Shown: positions 21,149-33,741, numbered from the stretch's first letter. The stretch is DNA of 64,000 nucleotides from Mesostigma viride (GCA_009746045.1 RPFO01000026.1:1987286-2051285), one strand, 5' to 3'. Numbers and translations: made by a program. Notes: a model not told the origin generated them from the sequence alone.

Positions 21149-21665
21149 GTTCCTCCCGTTAGGAGTTTCCATTGGTCTTATCGTAGTATAGAGATTTGAC
21201 ATGGCTCTGTATAGAGGTTTATAGCTGGGCGTTTGCTTTGGTTTGAGTGATTTCACTCTGCTGTAAGTAATTATATTTTTAATATATATACCTGCCCATC
21301 TCACCTCCGTAATCTATCATTCTCAATGAATATATATACCTGAAAAGACTCTGCGGGAGAGGCCTTCATATTCTCCCAAACCGGCGCCTCTGAATGATTA
21401 TGAGTTCCAAGCCTGTCTGTGGCCACTGGACCATCATGGGGCAGCCCTAGCTACTGTGTATACCCAATATGCTTTTGCCATATGTCGAAGCTTTATTGCA
21501 TGCACCGGCCACAGGGCCAGGGGCTGGATGCCATCTGGATCGTTAATCGGTCGACGGGTCTCATCGTGCACCCTGTGGCATGAGGGAAGGGGGGGGGCTC
21601 TGCCCCCTGCCCTCTGTGCACTCTGGTGCATGCTCCGTGACTCCCCTAAGGGAACGCGTGGAAAG
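21149..21665 (+). mobile_element. LINE 3' UTR remnants
   Basis: 21149-21290 matches 12221-12360. A second segment, 21340-21480, matches 57015-57150 (GGGAGAGGCCTT ... ATGAGTTCCAAGCCT), and 21540-21655 resembles 53575-53720, ending in TGCTCCGTGACTCCCC. It is a mosaic of at least two element ends. Confidence 0.6.
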
Positions 21666-21674
21666 ATAACAGCA

Positions 21675-21765
21675 CCAGCCCCAGCCCACAAGCTACCATG
21701 ACGTCCGGATTCTCCAGATTTCTGGTCTGTGCTGGCCAGTTGACATGTCTGTGGACATGGCGCCA
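21675..21765 (-). repeat. Dispersed SINE-like repeat, partial copy
   Basis: The reverse complement shares GCC(A)GAAATC(T)GGAGAATCCGGA and GCTACCATG-type blocks with copies at 32340-32480, 28530-28575 and 56465-56640. Confidence 0.55.
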
Positions 21766-21911
21766 GAGTACGTGCATATGCATGCGCTCTAGCTAGCTCT
21801 AGGGTCAATCATTAGTATGCACAATGGTACTGTGCATGCCCACATGCATGAATAGAAATTAAGCGACACGTCTGCAGCGAAGTCCACACGTACTGTGCCG
21901 ATGTGCTAATG

Positions 21912-21974
21912 CTGTATCAAAGAGACAACCAACTTTACTTCACACCAAACAAAGTTGCATCTCTTTGATACTTT
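21912..21974. repeat. Inverted repeat GTATCAAAGAGA
   Basis: GTATCAAAGAGA at the left and TCTCTTTGATAC at the right are perfect inverted repeats about 39 bp apart, with inner ACTTT/AAAGT pairing. The left arm continues CAACCA like the GTATCAAGGAGACAACCAGC start of the dispersed repeat at 32.4 kb. Confidence 0.7.
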
Positions 21975-22199
21975 GCACCAAAGCAGCCAGCGTGTAGGGA
22001 TGTCCACGTGACCGGTGCATCGATCAGAACTGCCGCGTATGCCACAATTACATGGACGGTGGTCTGCCTGATCCATGTGGGTACAGCATCAACACTAAGG
22101 GGCACACTTGACATGCACTTAGTTGCCTTACTTGATAGAATCTTTCTATTAGCAAACTATGCACGAGGGCGTGCGTGTTCATGCCTGTTAACTAGTGTG

Positions 22200-23116
<917 letters not shown>

Positions 23117-23180
23117 CACCCTGCCATCGACAGCAGGCATAGATCCTGCACCCTGCCATCGACAGCAGGCATAGAGCCTG
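23117..23180. repeat. 32-bp tandem duplication
   Basis: Two copies (23117-23148, 23149-23180) of CACCCTGCCATCGACAGCAG plus GCATAGA(T/G)CCTG, differing at one base, 40 bp beyond the OST4 stop. Confidence 0.9.
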
Positions 23181-23220
23181 CGGTCTTCTGGTCACACCAT
23201 TGTGACCCCCATCGTACAGC

Positions 23221-23337
23221 TCACTGTTGCGGTTCATACTTTGGGTCAGCGACCACGTAGTGGTAGGCCACCACGAGGACGAAGATCAGCACTCCCAAGA
23301 CGTTGGTGAAGAGGCCGAGATCGTTATCGTCGATCAT
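23221..23337 (-). CDS. OST4: Oligosaccharyltransferase subunit OST4
   Basis: A 38-residue membrane mini-protein of the ER oligosaccharyltransferase complex, which transfers N-glycans to nascent proteins; OST4 stabilises the catalytic STT3 subunit. The frame begins [10 protein letters not shown], followed by one hydrophobic helix (about residues 11-30, with the hallmark FVLVVAYHY) and a DPK-containing tail, which matches the family in length and order. The ATG at 23337 is chosen because family members start within a few residues of the (D/S)xxLG motif. A CAG directly precedes the ATG, so a 5' UTR intron acceptor may abut the start. A longer frame from 23490 would be non-canonical. The PfkB gene is divergent, 1.0 kb away. 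Confidence 0.88.
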   Translation of the reverse strand: MIDDNDLGLFTNVLGVLIFVLVVAYHYVVADPKYEPQQ

Positions 23338-24357
23338 CTGCGAGTGACGGGGAAAATGGCGAGCACACGTACTCGTTACAGCCGATATGCCAAGCTTGCA
23401 AGAAAATACGCGCGGTACTGCTGCGTTGTTATAACCAAGATAATGCGATGCCAAGAACGAACGCGACGAACGCCGAAAAATATCGTACACACCTTTAAAA
23501 AAACAAATAATAACAAAAATGCTCAGTAAAGCGTCACCCGCGGCTTAGTCGGTGAACGGGTGTAAGACCCCGCGAGCACACTTTACGCAGGCCTCTGTCG
23601 CATCCATGTCCAACAAATTGGTGCGACATGCCAGCACCAATGCTGTCTTGCATGGAGACAGATGGCAGCCTTATTTTTTCCGCGCCAGGCCAATTCGCAC
23701 CCTTGCCCTGCTGATTCACAGGGGGCTTCCGGCTTGCCGCTTGGTCCGGTGGCATGAAGCATGTACCCCTGCAGGGTCAAGCAGGCTGTCACGACGTTCA
23801 GCCCACCGACTTTCCGAGCGGCGAGCAGGCGCGGCGAGCCGGCGACCGTATGGCCAGAAAGCGGACGCGACATGCCATGCCGACTGCCGTTTTCCTTGAG
23901 CGCGCGCGATCGACCCGAATTTCAGACCCCGGCCAGCGCATCCCAATTCCCAAGTACAAGCTCGCCTGAACTACATCCTGACCCGCCGACCGATTGGATA
24001 GGAAAGCTAGTTTGAAAAGGCCGTCACTTTTCTGGGCCGGAGAATCCACGTTGATTCCGAAAGCCGCCGGGGAGGCCTGCGTGGCGGTGGGCGTGTAGAG
24101 ATGGCGTGGCACTGTGGCAGTCTACTGGGGCTATCACCAGCCTACGTTCCCTCATGCTCCCTCTTAACTGCCCCCGGCGAGCGAGCGCGCTCCAGACCAT
24201 TTTACTCGTGAGGACGACAACGGCGTGGCCCTCTCGTTCCGCGCCCCCGAGGCAAGGAGCAAGGTCAGCCTGTGCGGGTCTGTGACAGTGCCGGGCTGTC
24301 ACATGCACGGCTGTCGTTGCCTCGGATTGGTGGATAATTTAGCTGAATAGGCCCAAA
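23338..24357. other. Divergent intergenic region between OST4 and the PfkB gene
   Basis: About 1 kb that must hold promoters for both genes and any 5' UTR exon of OST4. Several short GC-rich frames exist on both strands, but none has a recognisable motif. Confidence 0.5.
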
Positions 24358-27300
24358 ATGTCGGCATTTATTTCCAGCCTCTCCCGTCCCGTGCCGGTGA
24401 GCTATGTCCATGGACCGAACGCTAGTGTAGCCCGCTCGTCTCGGTCGCTGAAGCCAGGGAACGCCAACGTGCGTGGTAGGGAACAGCTGGGATTTCGCGC
24501 TGCCTGGAACGGGCAGCAACTAGCCAGGGCCACAGTCCGGCCGCATTCACGTCCTTCGGACAGGAATGCCCGCGATTGCCGTTGTCAGGCGGAGTTTGCC
24601 CGCCGGCACGAGCTCGGGACGTCACCCGCTCAAATCAATTTGTTTGCTGACAGCGACGAGGGCCGCTATCGCTGGGATGTCCTCGGTTTGGGCCAGGCAA
24701 TGGTAGGTTTGGAGCTTCCTTCGGTTCTTCTGGATGCCGGGTTGAGTTCGATGCATGAATTCCGTTGCATTTCTCGCTATCCCCAAATGATGGGGTCTAG
24801 TGAGCTAAATTAGCCTTTCCCGTGACACGTGGGGTTGCATGCAGGTTGATTTCTCGGGCTCCGTTAGTGACGAGTTCCTGAACAACTTGCACCTCGTCAA
24901 GGGATCCAGGAAGGTGGTTAACCACGAGGAGCGTGGCCAGGTCCTCCAAGCGTTGGACGGGCGCCATTACAAATTGTCTGCAGGGGGATCCTTGACGAAC
25001 ACCTTGGTTGCCCTGGCAAGGCTTGGCAAGGGCGACGGCTTCCGCGTTGGCCTGATGGGAAGCATTGGAAGTGACCCCCTGGGCGACTTCTACAGGTGAG
25101 CTTGGTTATGCATTGGCCCCCTGCCTTGTGGATAGCAAAACTGGCTTGCGACCTTTGGGAGAATTGAAAGCGGTGTATCATAATTTGTTGGTTCTGTTAG
25201 AGGCTCCAGTCAGGTTGGAAAGGTTGGGGCCGCCTTGTGATAACCCTGCACATATCCAGCGTCTTGGGCTATCAGGAGCGCTACGGTTGTTTTTCATATC
25301 AAATCTGGGAGGTGTTAGAGGGCTACATGGCCACTAATCTTGAATTTTGAGCTTATGCGGATGTAGTCAAGCTTGTAAAGATGACTTGGATATGCTGTGC
25401 GCAACTACCATCCATTCATCCCTGATCTATCGGTTTGGTGTTTGTATGTCTGGCTGGCCTCCTTTCTTGCATCCCCCTTCGCGGCCTGCCAATCTCCACA
25501 ATACAAACGCACCTCCCCTTGTAAACCCTATTCACGCACTGCGACCTGTTAAATTAAAAAAAAAAAAAAAGTATAACATGACTCCGCGGGGAGATCATGA
25601 TGTAGCACGTATTCCCTTGCTTGATGGATGGAGGCGAGCGAAGCTTCGAAACCTAACTAAGTAACCGTGACCCATGCACCCTGTTCATTCCCTCATCTGA
25701 TACCTACGACCTGTCTGAACGCACAAATAGATAGATCAACTCAATGCACCTTCCCTAGATAGATTAACTCAGTACCAATGCACCTTCCCTCGCAGCCCCG
25801 TTGTCCCCACAAACAGCATCTCTCCGCTCATCACAATCATCATTTCCTCCTCACCTTGCCCCCCCCCCCCCCCTCACAGGCAGAAGCTATCCAAGGCCGG
25901 CGTGGAGATCCTGTCCGATCCCATTGAGTCGTCCACCACCGGCACGGTGGTCGTGCTCACCACGCCGGACGCCCAGCGGACCATGCTCTCCTACCAGGGC
26001 ATGTCGTCCACAATCCATTTCGACGCGACGATGGAGGCCAACATCTCGCGCGCGAGGACGCTGATCGTGGAGGGCTATTTGTGGGAGATCCCCCAGACCA
26101 TCTCCGCCATCCGCCACGCCGTCGCAATCGCCAAGCGCCACGGCGTCCGCGTGGGGCTCACGCTCAGCGACGTCTCGTGCGTGCGCAAGCACAAGGAGAG
26201 TCTGCGGAGCATTGTGAGGGACAGCGTCGATGTCCTGTTCGCGAACGCCGACGAGGCGAGGGAGCTCACGGGGGCGGCCGAGGTTGAGGACGCGCTGGCG
26301 GAGCTGGCGTCGCATTGCGGCGTCGTGTCAATCACGGACGGGGACAGCGGCGCGTATCTGGCCACGCAGGTAGGAAATTACAGGAATATGACAATGACAG
26401 GAAAGTATAGGAAGATGACAAATGAGTGGTGGGAGGAACGGCGGTGGTGGGGGTGGGGGTGGGGGGCTGGGGTGTGTGTGTGGGGGTGGATGATGGCGGT
26501 GGATGATGGTGGTGTTGGGGGCATGATGCAGTGCTGTGTTGGTCACGAATGCGGACACACGTGCGTACCTGGCCACGTGGGTAGGGGAATAGACTATAGT
26601 AACGAAATGACTATAGTAAATGTGATGTTGTGATTGAGGATACTTGGTATGGGGGCTAGTGTGACAGGAGATGGTCCGGTACAGTCGTCATCCATGGCTG
26701 CCCTGACTTGTAAACCCATGATAACGATCGCTTGTGAGGGTGATAAAGTAGGTGTGGTGCAATGTGCCTGCACCTGGCCCTGGTTGCGGGGTTTCGCTAG
26801 GCCTCTATGGCTGTTTGTAAGTCCTTGGCTGGTGACCATCTCGGGCAGTCATCGCCAGGAACGGTTCGGGTGAAAGACAATCTCCTGGCCGGGGTGGGGA
26901 AGGCAGTTCTCGCCTTGTTGTGTGCAGGTGTTCCTGCCTACGTGGACAGAAGGCGAAGTCTTGTATCCCGGGACAGTATTCTCCCTGTGCGTGGTAGCAT
27001 GCTGATGTGCTGATATGGGATCTTCCCAATACCCTCAAAACACACACACACGCACACACACAATACACCAACGACACCAACAGCAGCAGCGAGACAAGCT
27101 CCTCCGTGTCCTCACTTATCCAATGCTTGCTTGCCTTCCCTCCCCCCCCGTCAACCTTCCCACCCCACACCAGGGCAATATGGTGTTTGTGCCCAGCCAG
27201 AAGGTGACGCCCGTGGACACGTGCGGCGCGGGCGACGCGTACGCGGCCGGCCTCCTCTACAGCTGCCTGCACTGCGCGGACCTACAGCAGGCGGGCGCGA

Positions 27301-27428
27301 TGGCCGCGGACGTCGCGCGCGTGGTTGTGGGCCAGCACGGCGCGCGGCTCAAGGAGGAGGACGCGGCGATGCTGGCGGCTGTGGCGGCGGTGCGGTTCCG
27401 CCACTCATGCGAGCCGCAGGCGCTGTGA
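24358..27428 (+). CDS. NARA5: PfkB-type kinase-fold protein, probably plastid (NARA5-like), 4 exons
   Basis: PfkB/ribokinase-family protein of 446 residues. Exons: 24358-24702, 24845-25095, 25880-26369, 27174-27428; phases join cleanly. The first ~100 residues are Ser/Arg/Ala-rich and lack acidic clusters, fitting a plastid transit peptide. The mature part starts about WDVLGLGQAMVDFSG. PfkB signature 1 is seen at about 161-176 (AGGSLTNTLVALARL). Signature 2, DTCGAGD (377-383), contains the predicted catalytic base Asp383 and the anion hole. The block RKVVNHEERGQVLQA resembles land-plant NARA5, a plastid protein needed for expression of plastid-encoded photosynthesis genes. The PfkB assignment is certain; the NARA5 orthology is from memory of family pattern and should be tested. 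Substrate unknown. Confidence 0.85.
26548..26620 (+). repeat. Exon-edge copy of the PfkB exon 3 donor
   Basis: The junction at 26369/26370 (GCGTATCTGGCCACGCAG|GTAGG) recurs 211 bp downstream as GCGTACCTGGCCACGTGG|GTAGG. Similarity extends on both sides (CGGACA.. upstream; GAATA..ATGAC downstream). Confidence 0.85.
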
Positions 27429-29230
27429 GGGCATTCTTTACAGGTCGTGAGGGGTTGGTGAACGCCGGGTCTCGAGGGCACTGGGTGAATGGTCCAAGGA
27501 CTTGCGAAGTGGTGTAAGAATCTGGAGGGCTATGCTCTAAGGGCATGGTCGATGGTCCTGGCACTCTCTGCTGCCCGCTCTGACTTCCGGCGGCGGCGAT
27601 CCACCACGTAAGTGCTGTGGTTGGCGCCCGTGGGGGTATGCCGTGATATGCCATGGCAGTGCGGTGGCGTTACCGGGTGGCAGAAACGGATGGTGGTGGC
27701 TACCAACTCACACGCATGGACGGGCCTCGACAGAGTCCGGCGCAAGTGGTAACCCATGCAGTTTGGCCATGTGGAATCGCACTACGCAATGTCACCCCAG
27801 TTTGCCACGTGCTGGTCTCTTCATCCTCTTATCCCACGCTTCTCTACATGTGTGGGCGCAGCTCCGATCTGTGACCTCTACCCTTCAGCTGGGATGCAAA
27901 GGGTGCTTGGCGGTGCTTGACCTCAGAGAGCGCGTCTATGGCGCGGGCTGATTCAGCCCCCATTCCACACAGCTGTCTTGTATAGCGGGGACACACAACT
28001 TTGGCTGCCGTCGGCCCCAGTGTCTGCATGTATACGGGCGTGGAATACTGTCCCCGTGACATTTGACATGAGTCGCTTGCGTGAGAAGACCCTGGCGGGG
28101 GACGGTTGGCGGGTAATGTTTGTGTGCGGGCACAGGCATGGGGGGGGGGAGAACCTGGCATCGGCGTTCCCGCCCTGGCAAGCGACATACATGGCACAAC
28201 ACACAGCATCAAGTAGGTGCATCCTGGCCATCGGACGCGTGCGGGGCTGTGTCTCTCTTTCGTGCCAGTTTCGTCATGGACCAGGCAACTGTGGTGGTGA
28301 CAAGTCCTTGGCACATGTGGGTCCCTGTTCTTTGCAGAAGAGGGTGCTAAGGAAGCTAGCCTGCAGTTTTTTGGATGCTGTGTCCGTTTGCGCCTGCCGT
28401 GCGGGCATGGTGGCAAAGGGGTGTTGGTCCATCATGCGGCTTGGCAGCAGCGTTGGCCCAGAAAGGGAACACATGGGCCTTTTATGACGGAGCCTGTCAA
28501 GGCGCGGGCGGCAGCGCAGGCTTGCGGTGCATCAAGGAGACAACCAGCGCAGGCCAGAAATCGGGAGAATATACATACAGACATGTGCATATCTAGTAGC
28601 ACTAGGTATGGAAGCCTGCTGTACACATTGTAGCACAGGATGGTCTCTCGCATGGTAGCATGTCCCGCCATATGGGGTAGGATGTTGCAAGGCGGGGCCG
28701 CCGTGCCCCCCCTGCAGGTCGAGTAGGTCTGGGTTGAGTTCAGAAGTCTTTGACTGTGGCTCCTTCCGGCATGGCACCAAGCGAGCGCGCTGAAGAGGTT
28801 GTGACGGCCCAGCAGTTTGCAACAGACCAGTAATATTGCTGACGGGGGCCATGGGAGGGCATTGTTGATAGCCGAGTCGTCCTGTCTGCCACTTTTTGTG
28901 TGGTCGCACGTTTCCTCCATGTGCAGGCATTCTCACTTCTTACGTCATAGGCACCAGGCTTATTTCTGTCCACGGTCGTAGAGGCATGGCGTCACTTGAT
29001 AGCGTCTGTCCTCGGGAGCTGCCCAGGATCACAGCCAGGGTTGCTTAATTTGTGCCAATTTTGGTTGGGCCAGGGCCACATTGTACAAAGTAAAATCCCC
29101 CATTCCTGAGTTCACGTACATCGGACTGGGCCAAGCAATTGATCATAGTTCAAGCTCATTCATGGACACCATTTTCATGTGATGCATTGAAGTGACTCAC
29201 CAATTCCCCAGTTGTATTTGAGCAGACCCA
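27429..29230. other. Intergenic region after the PfkB gene
   Basis: No gene is recognised on either strand. Frames such as 27978-28487 (+) and 28416-27844 (-) have no family motif and overlap each other. A partial copy of the dispersed SINE-like repeat lies at about 28530-28575. Confidence 0.5.
28530..28575 (+). repeat. Dispersed SINE-like repeat, 5' part
   Basis: CATCAAGGAGACAACCAGCG followed by CAGGCCAGAAATCGGGAGAAT matches the reverse complement of 32411-32475 almost exactly, then diverges. Confidence 0.7.
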
Positions 29231-31855
29231 TTGGCACAGCAAAAGCGGCGACGGGAGCTATGGATGGCCTACCTCCAGCTCCGGCAGGCAGCAGGGAAGA
29301 AGCCGGTTCATCAATTGGCGGTGGTCGGCCATTTACGTCGACCACATGCAAGCCATGGCAGGCGACACATGCAAGCCATGGCACGTGCAGACATGGCTTG
29401 ACTGCCTGGCTCTCGAGGCCCGTGCAGTGGGGCTTGAGGTCAGCAAGAAGACAGAGGCCCTGGCGGTTGGGCTCACCAACCCAGCGCCGCCCCTCTTTCT
29501 CCTAGACGGCTCTCGAGTCCTGTATCGGGACCGCGTTAAGCTGCTGGGCAGCCTGCTCCCCAGCTGCGAGGTTGATGTGGACCATCGCATCTCCCTCGCC
29601 TGGCACGCTTTACGCCAGTACCGGGCCCTGTGGCGCAAGCCCCTGGGCAAGATCGAGAAACAGGACCTGTTCAAGGTCCTCGTCCTTCCTGTTCTCACGT
29701 ATGGAGCCGAGACGTGGACCCTCACCGCCGACCTGGCCCGCAAGCTGGACGGCGCGGTCACCAGCATGCTGCGATCCATTTACAGAGTAGGATATGCTGC
29801 TCATGTCCGCAACGAGGACCTGTACCAGGGCATGCCCTATATCACCAGCACCATTAACCCGTGTTTTTTTACAACGCGATACATCGCGTTGTAGGGTTAG
29901 AACGCGATGTATCGCGTTGTAATCTGACACGTGGCAAACCTATTAAACATGCGATTTTTGGTCTGAAACTTTCAAGACAGGTCAGAAACATCTCATAGAA
30001 TTCAAGAAAAAATCCTGGTATTTTTGGTATTTTTTTTGTGACAGCTGCAAACAAATATGTACCACTGAAATCAGGCATTTTCGCGGGACGAAGGTGAAGA
30101 CGACGGCGATGGCGGCAGGTAGATCTCGCCAGTTTTCGCGCGAATTTCAGTGGCTGTTGGGTAGCACGACCATGATGATGCGTTCAAAGGTTGATAATTA
30201 GGTTTCTACGAGTTTGTTGAGGTACTGGGGCAAAGAAAACGTAGTTTTTTCCAGTTTCTCACCCAACTTTCATGCGGAAACCCTGGAAACCGGCATACAT
30301 ATTATTACGTCAAGACTCGGGTCTGCTGCGGCACCATGCTTGGTATTTCCATGGTGTTTCGACTTCTTAACACATGTTTATTCATTCCGAACGCCCGGAC
30401 TCTCGGCTAAACCGAGATTTGTGCAGACTTTTATTGGGTAGCTCCGGGCATGATGGTGCCTGCAAATAGCGTAAGGCGTGACCGTGGCTATTGCTACGGT
30501 ATGCTGTATTTTCCTGGAAATGGCCTCTGCCACCGGCTCAATAGTGCTTGCAGGCGTAAGTATATCGTGTTTCTACCTAGTTTCTGCCAGTTTTCCACTT
30601 ATTTCTACCGACCTCTGCCCAGCCTCTCTAAGACCGCCATCCTACTCGACGTTGCTTGCATGTCAGCCATAGCAGGTTGCAGTTGTGCAGTATTTAGGTG
30701 CTGTATACGTCGTCAAGCCGTGCATATATCGTGAGGATTGGATGTTGATGGTTTATACTGCGTTGATTGTGCAAGAAGATCAGCTGGGTGCCCATAATCA
30801 TGGTGTATAATCATGTGTTGTTAGCATCTTGCCACCATTTGCTAGCATGCATTCCAGCGTCATCTTTGCCTGCATGTAAGCTCATGGATCACTCAACCTA
30901 TCCAAGCCTTGCATTACACGTGCCTCTTTCTTTCAGTATTGCACGCGTTATGGAATGAAAACCCAGCACCTCCATTCCCACGAGGCATGTGCTCAACACG
31001 TTGTGAGAGTGGATGATGCTTTGGCTATGGCTGCCTGATTCAGTCATATTAGGTCATCCAGTCATGATGTTTGATGCATGTTTGATGCTGTATAACTTAT
31101 ACAACGCCTATGTTCAACGTTTTGACCCTCCAAGCTCACTATGGCCCCGTTTATGGGGCTCGGGTCGTTGCGTAATGTTGTCAAGGGCTCTCATGTTTCC
31201 CACTGCGTTGTACTGCGTTGTAATTGTGATGCTAATGAAAAATAGCTCCAGTGGCCCAATGGGCCTGAGTTTTGTTTCACAGAGCCTGCATATGTTGCCC
31301 ATAGCTCGTGCAAGAAGCCAGATTTTTTTCATGAACCATTTGTGAATAAGCGCATGACTTGTGACCTAGGGTCAAGAAATCGCGGTCATGGTCAGACCCC
31401 CCTGTATTCAAACCAGTGTATCTCTCTAATGAATAAGCAGTTTGTAGGTCTGAGTAGCTCAAAAAATCCTTTGATTTATGGGCTTTCAGGAAAGTATATA
31501 CATGACCATGAAAAAAAATTTTCCTTAGGTGCTATACGCGTTCTAAAAAAAGCTTACAACGCGATATATCGCGTTCTAATTAAAAAAACACGGGTTAAGC
31601 AACGACGCCTGCAGCTAGTAGGGCACCTAGCTCGCACCAACCAGGTAGACACCTCACGTGGCCCCCCCGCAGGACTGCGACCAGCCCAACCTGGCCGGCA
31701 CCTCCTGACGTGGGCTGGGCCCAGTGATGTTAGACGCCGCAAGGCCCGCACCTTCAAAGAACAGCTAGTAGAGGACATGGGGGGCCTAGGCCTCTCCGTG
31801 ATTTGGAAGAAGATGATGGACAAGGCCAAGTGGGCCCAGGTCATACTGTTCAGTA
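29231..31855 (+). mobile_element. LINE remnant interrupted by a DNA transposon
   Basis: 29231-29365 matches the C-terminal end of ORF1 (the GCGACGGGAGCTATGG block). It is followed immediately by the post-catalytic RT region: TWLDCLALEARAVGLE, VKLLGSLLPS, FKVLVLPVLTYGAETWTLT. This shows ORF1 and RT belong to one element with an internal deletion. The frame runs to 29857, is interrupted by a 1737-bp insertion, and resumes at 31595 (AAGCAACGACGCCTGCAGCT). The rejoined order is confirmed by the uninterrupted relative at 55771-56060. No RT catalytic core is present. Confidence 0.85.
29858..31594. mobile_element. piggyBac-like non-autonomous DNA transposon
   Basis: 1737 bp inserted at TTAA in a LINE. 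TTAA is present on both sides (29854-29857 and 31595-31598), and the uninterrupted relative at 55.8 kb has only one. The ends are inverted repeats beginning CCCGTGTTTTTTTA, with subterminal palindromes of the ACGCGAT(A/G)(C/T)ATCGCGTT type near both ends. TTAA duplication plus CCC-starting ends is the piggyBac hallmark. The internal frames (longest about 110 codons) show no transposase motif, so the copy would need a transposase in trans. Confidence 0.88.
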
Positions 31856-32159
31856 GATCACCATGGTTCACTACTGATATCGGAATGGTTCAGTCGTAGG
31901 TCGCCATGGTTCACTATATCCCGCCAATGGTTCATCATGGCATGAGTATATCGCAGCGGTTCAATAATATCATCGCGCATCCCCGGCCGCAGGGCGCTGC
32001 ACCCAGCGGAGACGGCGTCTGGGACAGGGATTGGATACAGCTGCCACCTGACCGACACCGACTATGCTCCGCGTGACAGCACGTAGCGTGCCGGCGCGCG
32101 AATGCCGGCTTCACAGAATTAACAGCTTTCACGCCTGATAAAGCCGTTGGTCATTGATC

Positions 32160-32250
32160 ATTCATTAAATTAAAAAATTAAATTAAATTATAACATGCCT
32201 CCGTGGGGGGGTCATGTAGCACATATTTCATGATGGATGGGGTGGAGGAA
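32160..32250 (-). repeat. LINE-type 3' end, minus orientation
   Basis: AAATTAAATTATAACATGCC, then TCCGTGGGGGGGTCATGTAGCAC, is the reverse complement of the shared 3' terminal module (hairpin region 32199-32210), with AATTA repeats outside it. Confidence 0.65.
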
Positions 32251-32339
32251 GCCGCGTGATCGGACTATCCTAACTCTATCTAGAAAATCCTAACTACACT
32301 ACTCATCAAATACACTATTCATTAAATGCGGCACTCATA

Positions 32340-32480
32340 CTGTAAATCACCATTCATCTTCATCATCCTGAACGACTCGAACACGCGGACAAGATAACGG
32401 CAGGCTCGAGCTACCATGGTCCGGATTCTCCCGATTTCTGGCCTGCGCTGGTTGTCGGTCTCCTTGATACTGTAAACGCC
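32340..32480 (-). repeat. Dispersed SINE-like repeat, longest copy
   Basis: Read on the minus strand: GTATCAAGGAGA, then GACAACCAGCGCAGGCC, AGAAATCGGGAGAATCCGG and GAGTCGTTCAGGATGATGAA. The last block is matched at 56528-56560. The outer ends also carry TATCAAGGA/TCCTTGATA inverted repeats (to about 32518). No promoter boxes were identified. Confidence 0.65.
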
Positions 32481-32601
32481 GCGATGCCGCACCGCTGAAT
32501 ATTTTTATCAAGGAGCAGGGGGGGTGTCCGAAACAAAAATATCAGACACATACGCTGAAATTTTCCAAAAGTTGGCCCTTGGACCCTACCTACCTAGCAC
32601 T

Positions 32602-33382
32602 TGTAACGACTAAAAATGATCATCAACATCATCCACAGTCCAATATGAAAGATCTTTTACCTGGGTTGCTTTCCTGAGTCGCAGAACTTCAAGTATCCGA
32701 GCAACGTTGAGATGGGAATTCCACAGCACGTGATTTAGGGAATCACAACCCCTTGTAGACACAAAGACAAGCTCGTGTATAGACGACCTCTGTGGAACTG
32801 AAGGACGTCTATAGCCAAGGGGCTCTTATGGATGGACAACAAAGACAAGCTTTATTATACCATGGTGAATCAAAACCAACGTAGCAACAATGGCGACCCC
32901 ACGTCCTTGATATCGACGTGCTTGTCGAACTTGCACTCCAACCTTAGCCTGAAGAGAACCAATCAGAACCATGGGATTCTATACAAGATCTTCGTATCCA
33001 TCCTAGTCACACAGAACAGAACAACACCACACACAGCCTGGCAGAATCTTTCCATGAGATCCTAAATCTGTCGTAAGCACTGAAGTCCCAAAGGAGCATT
33101 TAAGACTCAATAGTACCAACTAACAAACTACAACCCCACGTGGATCAGGCCACGACCAATGAGGGCTCCTATCAGTAGTATCAGCCAACAAACTACAACC
33201 CTACGTGGATCAGGCCACGACCAATGAGGGTTCCTATCAGTTGGTTGACAAAGTATCAGCTCCAAGTACCGTCGTCTTAGAAACCTCATAACTTTCTCAA
33301 TACTGATCCAAAAGTCCTCAAATAAAAGCCAAACATTCACAAAACAAAGGATGTAACAACAAAGTCATTTTTGCTTGTTACA
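32602..33382 (-). repeat. LTR (3' LTR with respect to the element)
   Basis: Starts TGTAACGACT and ends TTGCTTGTTACA. It contains an internal near-perfect duplication of about 60 bp (33117-33239: AACAAACTACAACC(C/T)(C/T)ACG..). The same duplication is in the other LTR. Confidence 0.93.
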
Positions 33383-33396
33383 TATCTCCCCCTCAA
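33383..33396 (-). other. Polypurine tract
   Basis: The complement reads GAGGGGGAGATA, directly abutting the LTR, as expected for plus-strand priming of a minus-oriented element. Confidence 0.7.
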
Positions 33397-33741
33397 AACT
33401 GGACCTCCCAGGTCCAATAGCCAACTCTTGAAGGCAGAGGAACATTGAACAGAAATCCACCATCTCTTGGGAAAAGCAGATGGGTTTTTACATCCCTGGA
33501 AACAGGGCCTCCTATCTCATAAACATCTAGTCACAGGTTTCTACAGCAGACAAGTCACTACCTTATCTACTATAAATCCAGATAAACACATCTCATAATA
33601 CAAGGTCTTCCATTCAGCATCCTGGAACCTGGAACTCTGGACTGGAACATCAGAACTGGACTGGAGCCCCCCCATCATCCATCCTGGAATCCCCCCCTCA
33701 CACCACAATCCAAAGCCCCCTTTCCTTCTCAGCCCTGTTCC

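Noticed and set aside
27978-28487. 169-codon plus-strand frame between the PfkB gene and the LINE
   Set aside because: No recognisable domain, no consistent neighbours, and comparable open frames occur on the opposite strand of this GC-rich stretch.
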